In this document: one piece after another, positions 5,329-7,997 of the stretch
Layout: each line of letters opens with the position of its first letter
How positions within the stretch are numbered: position 1 is the stretch's first letter
Origin: Bacteroidales bacterium
GTDB taxonomy: Bacteria; Bacteroidota; Bacteroidia; Bacteroidales; DTU049
Length of the DNA: 7,997 nt
Assembly (NCBI GenBank): GCA_018056215.1
Contig: JAGPGB010000045.1
Location: forward strand, 1-7,997
Reading direction: 5' to 3'
Position numbers and translations under genes: made by a program
Notes under the pieces: generated by a model
Database searches by the model: none
Told to the model about the DNA's origin: nothing
Seen by the model: the letters and a program-made list of their open reading frames with translations, nothing else

Positions 5329-7997
5329 ATGAAAGATTTAAATTTTTACCTGCATTACATTATTATTACACTTGCAATATTATTTTCTAATAAAGCAATA
5401 GCACAAAACCTGAGTGGCTACATTTTTGACAATTCTAGCAAAGAACCTATTGCATTTGTAAATATTAGAATTAATCATAGCAATAAAGGAGGTACAACTG
5501 ATTTCGATGGTAAATTTCAAATAAATAATTGTAATGAAAATGATACATTATACATATCAGCTATTGGCTATCAATCTTTAGTTATTAAAATTTCAGAAAT
5601 ACCAGCTAATCAAACAAATAATTTCACAATATATTTATCTAAACAAAATGAGATTTTAGAAACCATAGAAATTAAAAGTACAAAGATTGATAATAATCAA
5701 ATAGCATTATTAAATAGCATTAAAAATAACACTATCATTACTACTGGTGTGTCTCAAGAAATAATAGCTAAATACAAAGAATCATCAAGTACAGATGTGG
5801 TTAAAAGACTGCCAGGTATTACTATGCAAGATCAATTTATTATAGTCAGAGGATTAAGTGCTAGATACAATAATATTTATCTAAATGATGTAAAAGCTCC
5901 TAGTATGGAAGCTGATCAGCGAAGTTTCTCTTTTGACCTTATACCAGCTCAATTCATTGATTACATACATATTTATAAATCACCTTTTTCTGATTTTAGC
6001 TCAATATTTGGTGGAGCTTTAGTAGAGATAAAGTTACGAGAAGAAGTCGATAAAAATTCATTTACTTTTTCTCTTGGGCAGTCTATAAATCCAGTTACTA
6101 CATTTAAAGATTTTCAATATTACGGAGAAGATAAAACCTTGTTTTTGCCCATAAAAAACATTTTTTCGCTTCCAAACAATTTTCCTACATCATTAGTAAA
6201 TAGTACTAATGAAAATAGATTGCAATTAGATAAAACCTTAAATAGGTTATGGAGTCCTACGACTGCTGTAGCACCGACAAATACAAATATATCATTAACA
6301 TATTCTTTGCATAAAAAATTTAAAAAACTAGACCTTTATAGTAATTTAATGCTCTATAGCAATTCTAATTTTGCAAAAACAACTTTTGAGAGAGCTGGAT
6401 ATAATAGTTACAACACATTTTCAGATAAACCAGATACTAATTTTTATTTTCTTGATACAACCTATGAATCCAGATATTTGAATAGTGCTTTAGCTACTTT
6501 CAATACCTTGTTTAACAATAATAGCATCAACTTAATAGTATTATTTACAGATATAACGATAGATAAGGTTACATGGAGAGAGGGTAAAGATTATTATGGA
6601 GGTACAAATATTCGTGGCAATGAAATGCTGTATAAAAAAAGGAATATTTTATTAAGTGAATTATCTGGGAAACATAAATTAGGTAAAAATACAGATGTAC
6701 ATTGGTTTGGAGGAATTACTTCTACGACAATGTTACAGCCAGACAATAAAAGATTAACTTGGGTTAGAAATGATCAACAAGATAATGATAGATATGGGCA
6801 ATATGCTCTTAATTTTATGTTTACCGCTAACCCTGCAATGTCTGGAAGATTATTTCAAGAATTACATGAAAATGAATATAGTGCTGGTGCAAAGTTAATT
6901 CAATCTGTTAATATTAATGATGAAGAAGGTAATATAAACTTTGGATTATTTGCTAGCAAACTTTCTAGAAATTTCGATGCAAGAAATTTCGGTTATAGAA
7001 TATCTAATGTGATGCAGTTTGATTGGGATATGGCATATTTGCCTGTAGATAATATATTTACAGATGAATACATTAATACATCAAGTGGCATTATACTAGA
7101 TGAGACTACAAATCCTAGCGACTCATATACTGCTGATGAAACTAACTATTCTATTTATACTGCATGGCAGCAAAAGTTAAATAGCTTTTCTTGGTATTTG
7201 GGCTTGAGAGCAGAGTATAACACTATGAGACTAAATTCATATACTACAGATGCTACTAATCCTCCAATGATCGATGATAAAGTAAATTACGAAAATCCAA
7301 TGCTGTTTTTTAGTCCTTCATTAGCATTAGGCTATGATATTAATGAAAAAATGAAAATCAAATTCAATTTCGGTAGAACATATGATAAACCACAATTTAG
7401 AGAAATAGCACCATATGCATTTTATGATTATGAAGCTAAAGCAGTGATAATAGGCAATTCTGATTTGTGCAATGCTACAATAAATCATTTCAATCTGCGA
7501 TATGAATATTATTTCTCTATAGATGAACTTTTCTCATTTGATGTTTTTTATAAAACCTTCCAAAATGCTATAGAATATAAAATTATACCAGCAGGCACTG
7601 GATTACAATATTCATATCAAAATGTTCCTAATGCTACTGCAATAGGATTAGAAACTGAAATTCATAAAAAAATATTACCATGGATGTTTGCTATTGCTAA
7701 TGTCTCTTTTATAAAAAGCAATGTAATGTTTAAAAATGAAAGTATAGAAAACGATAGAATGCTACAAGGCCAATCTCCCTATGTAGTAAATGGTGGATTG
7801 TTTTTCCAATTAGATTCTTTAGACCTACAAGCTAGTATATTATATAATGTTTTTGGCAAACGTATAGCTTTTGTAGGAGACCCATATACGAATAACCCAG
7901 ACATTTATGAGCTACCCTATCATAATCTAAAAATTAATATTTCCAAAACATTTGCTAAAAAATTCATTATTGATTTTCAAATTAATAATATTTTAGG
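5329..7997 (+). CDS. TonB-dependent outer membrane receptor, 3' end outside window
   Basis: An outer-membrane beta-barrel receptor that imports a ligand using TonB-ExbBD energy. The frame stays open from the ATG at 5329 to the right edge, 889 complete codons. Residues 1-25 are a signal peptide ending AIA before Q26. Residues about 27-105 are a carboxypeptidase-regulatory-like domain (SGYIFDNSSKEPIAFVNI, GGTTDFDGKF). The plug lies at about 120-245: DVVKRLPGI, VRGLSARYNNIYLNDVKAPS (173-192), SFDLIPAQFIDYIHIYKSP, FGGALVEIK. The rest is barrel, with the receptor-like motif YDKPQFREIAPYAFYDYE at 685-702. The visible C-terminus (INNIL) looks like the late NLLG-type strand, so perhaps 30-50 residues are missing. 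This is a FecA-like two-domain receptor rather than a typical SusC, and no SusD gene is visible. The ligand cannot be deduced; siderophore, metal or cobalamin complexes are possibilities. It is the first visible gene of its unit. Confidence 0.95.
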   Translation, partial: MKDLNFYLHYIIITLAILFSNKAIAQNLSGYIFDNSSKEPIAFVNIRINHSNKGGTTDFDGKFQINNCNENDTLYISAIGYQSLVIKISEIPANQTNNFTIYLSKQNEILETIEIKSTKIDNNQIALLNSIKNNTIITTGVSQEIIAKYKESSSTDVVKRLPGITMQDQFIIVRGLSARYNNIYLNDVKAPSMEADQRSFSFDLIPAQFIDYIHIYKSPFSDFSSIFGGALVEIKLREEVDKNSFTFSLGQSINPVTTFKDFQYYGEDKTLFLPIKNIFSLPNNFPTSLVNSTNENRLQLDKTLNRLWSPTTAVAPTNTNISLTYSLHKKFKKLDLYSNLMLYSNSNFAKTTFERAGYNSYNTFSDKPDTNFYFLDTTYESRYLNSALATFNTLFNNNSINLIVLFTDITIDKVTWREGKDYYGGTNIRGNEMLYKKRNILLSELSGKHKLGKNTDVHWFGGITSTTMLQPDNKRLTWVRNDQQDNDRYGQYALNFMFTANPAMSGRLFQELHENEYSAGAKLIQSVNINDEEGNINFGLFASKLSRNFDARNFGYRISNVMQFDWDMAYLPVDNIFTDEYINTSSGIILDETTNPSDSYTADETNYSIYTAWQQKLNSFSWYLGLRAEYNTMRLNSYTTDATNPPMIDDKVNYENPMLFFSPSLALGYDINEKMKIKFNFGRTYDKPQFREIAPYAFYDYEAKAVIIGNSDLCNATINHFNLRYEYYFSIDELFSFDVFYKTFQNAIEYKIIPAGTGLQYSYQNVPNATAIGLETEIHKKILPWMFAIANVSFIKSNVMFKNESIENDRMLQGQSPYVVNGGLFFQLDSLDLQASILYNVFGKRIAFVGDPYTNNPDIYELPYHNLKINISKTFAKKFIIDFQINNIL

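Noticed and set aside
5329..7997. Possible truncation or pseudogene of the receptor
   Set aside because: The frame is open with all expected domains; the TAG at the extreme right is out of frame, so the gene simply continues past the window.

Overview
This 8 kb window looks like ordinary chromosome from a very AT-rich member of the Bacteroidota (GC roughly 25-30% by eye). Three lines of evidence point to the phylum. There is a TonB-dependent receptor with an N-terminal carboxypeptidase-regulatory-like domain. There is a bacterial geranylgeranylglyceryl phosphate synthase of the Bacteroidota type. The phylum's -7 promoter element TAnnTTTG occurs upstream of essentially every transcription unit, with A-rich leaders instead of clear Shine-Dalgarno sequences. 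The species cannot be named from this.

Layout, left to right. (1) Bases 1-198 are a divergent intergenic region between a gene cut by the left edge (minus strand, five codons visible) and an unrecognised secreted protein (plus strand, 199-825). It holds two oppositely facing -7 elements with a long interrupted palindrome midway between them. (2) The secreted protein converges on a minus-strand pair: a single-cysteine thioredoxin-fold protein (1936-2451), then the GTPase MeaB (834-1934), 1 bp apart. (3) A geranylgeranylglyceryl phosphate synthase (2486-3214, plus) diverges from that pair. The predicted promoters overlap so that the two transcripts would be complementary at their 5' ends. (4) A tRNA-Val (UAC anticodon) lies on the minus strand at 3235-3309. 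(5) A likely three-gene minus-strand operon (5123 down to 3359) encodes a small lipoprotein, a divergent guanylate-kinase-fold protein and a YgjV-type membrane protein fused to a degenerate GNAT domain. (6) A plus-strand TonB-dependent receptor starts at 5329 and runs off the right edge with at least 889 codons. Its promoter lies so close to the start codon that the mRNA may be almost leaderless.

The genes do not form one pathway. MeaB serves adenosylcobalamin-dependent methylmalonyl-CoA mutase, the GGGPS makes an ether-lipid precursor, and the receptor imports an unknown ligand. The least explained parts are the secreted orphan at 199-825, the guanylate-kinase-like gene and its operon partners, and the palindrome at 88-117. 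I saw no mobile element, CRISPR array, defence island or clearly new system; most findings below are modest.
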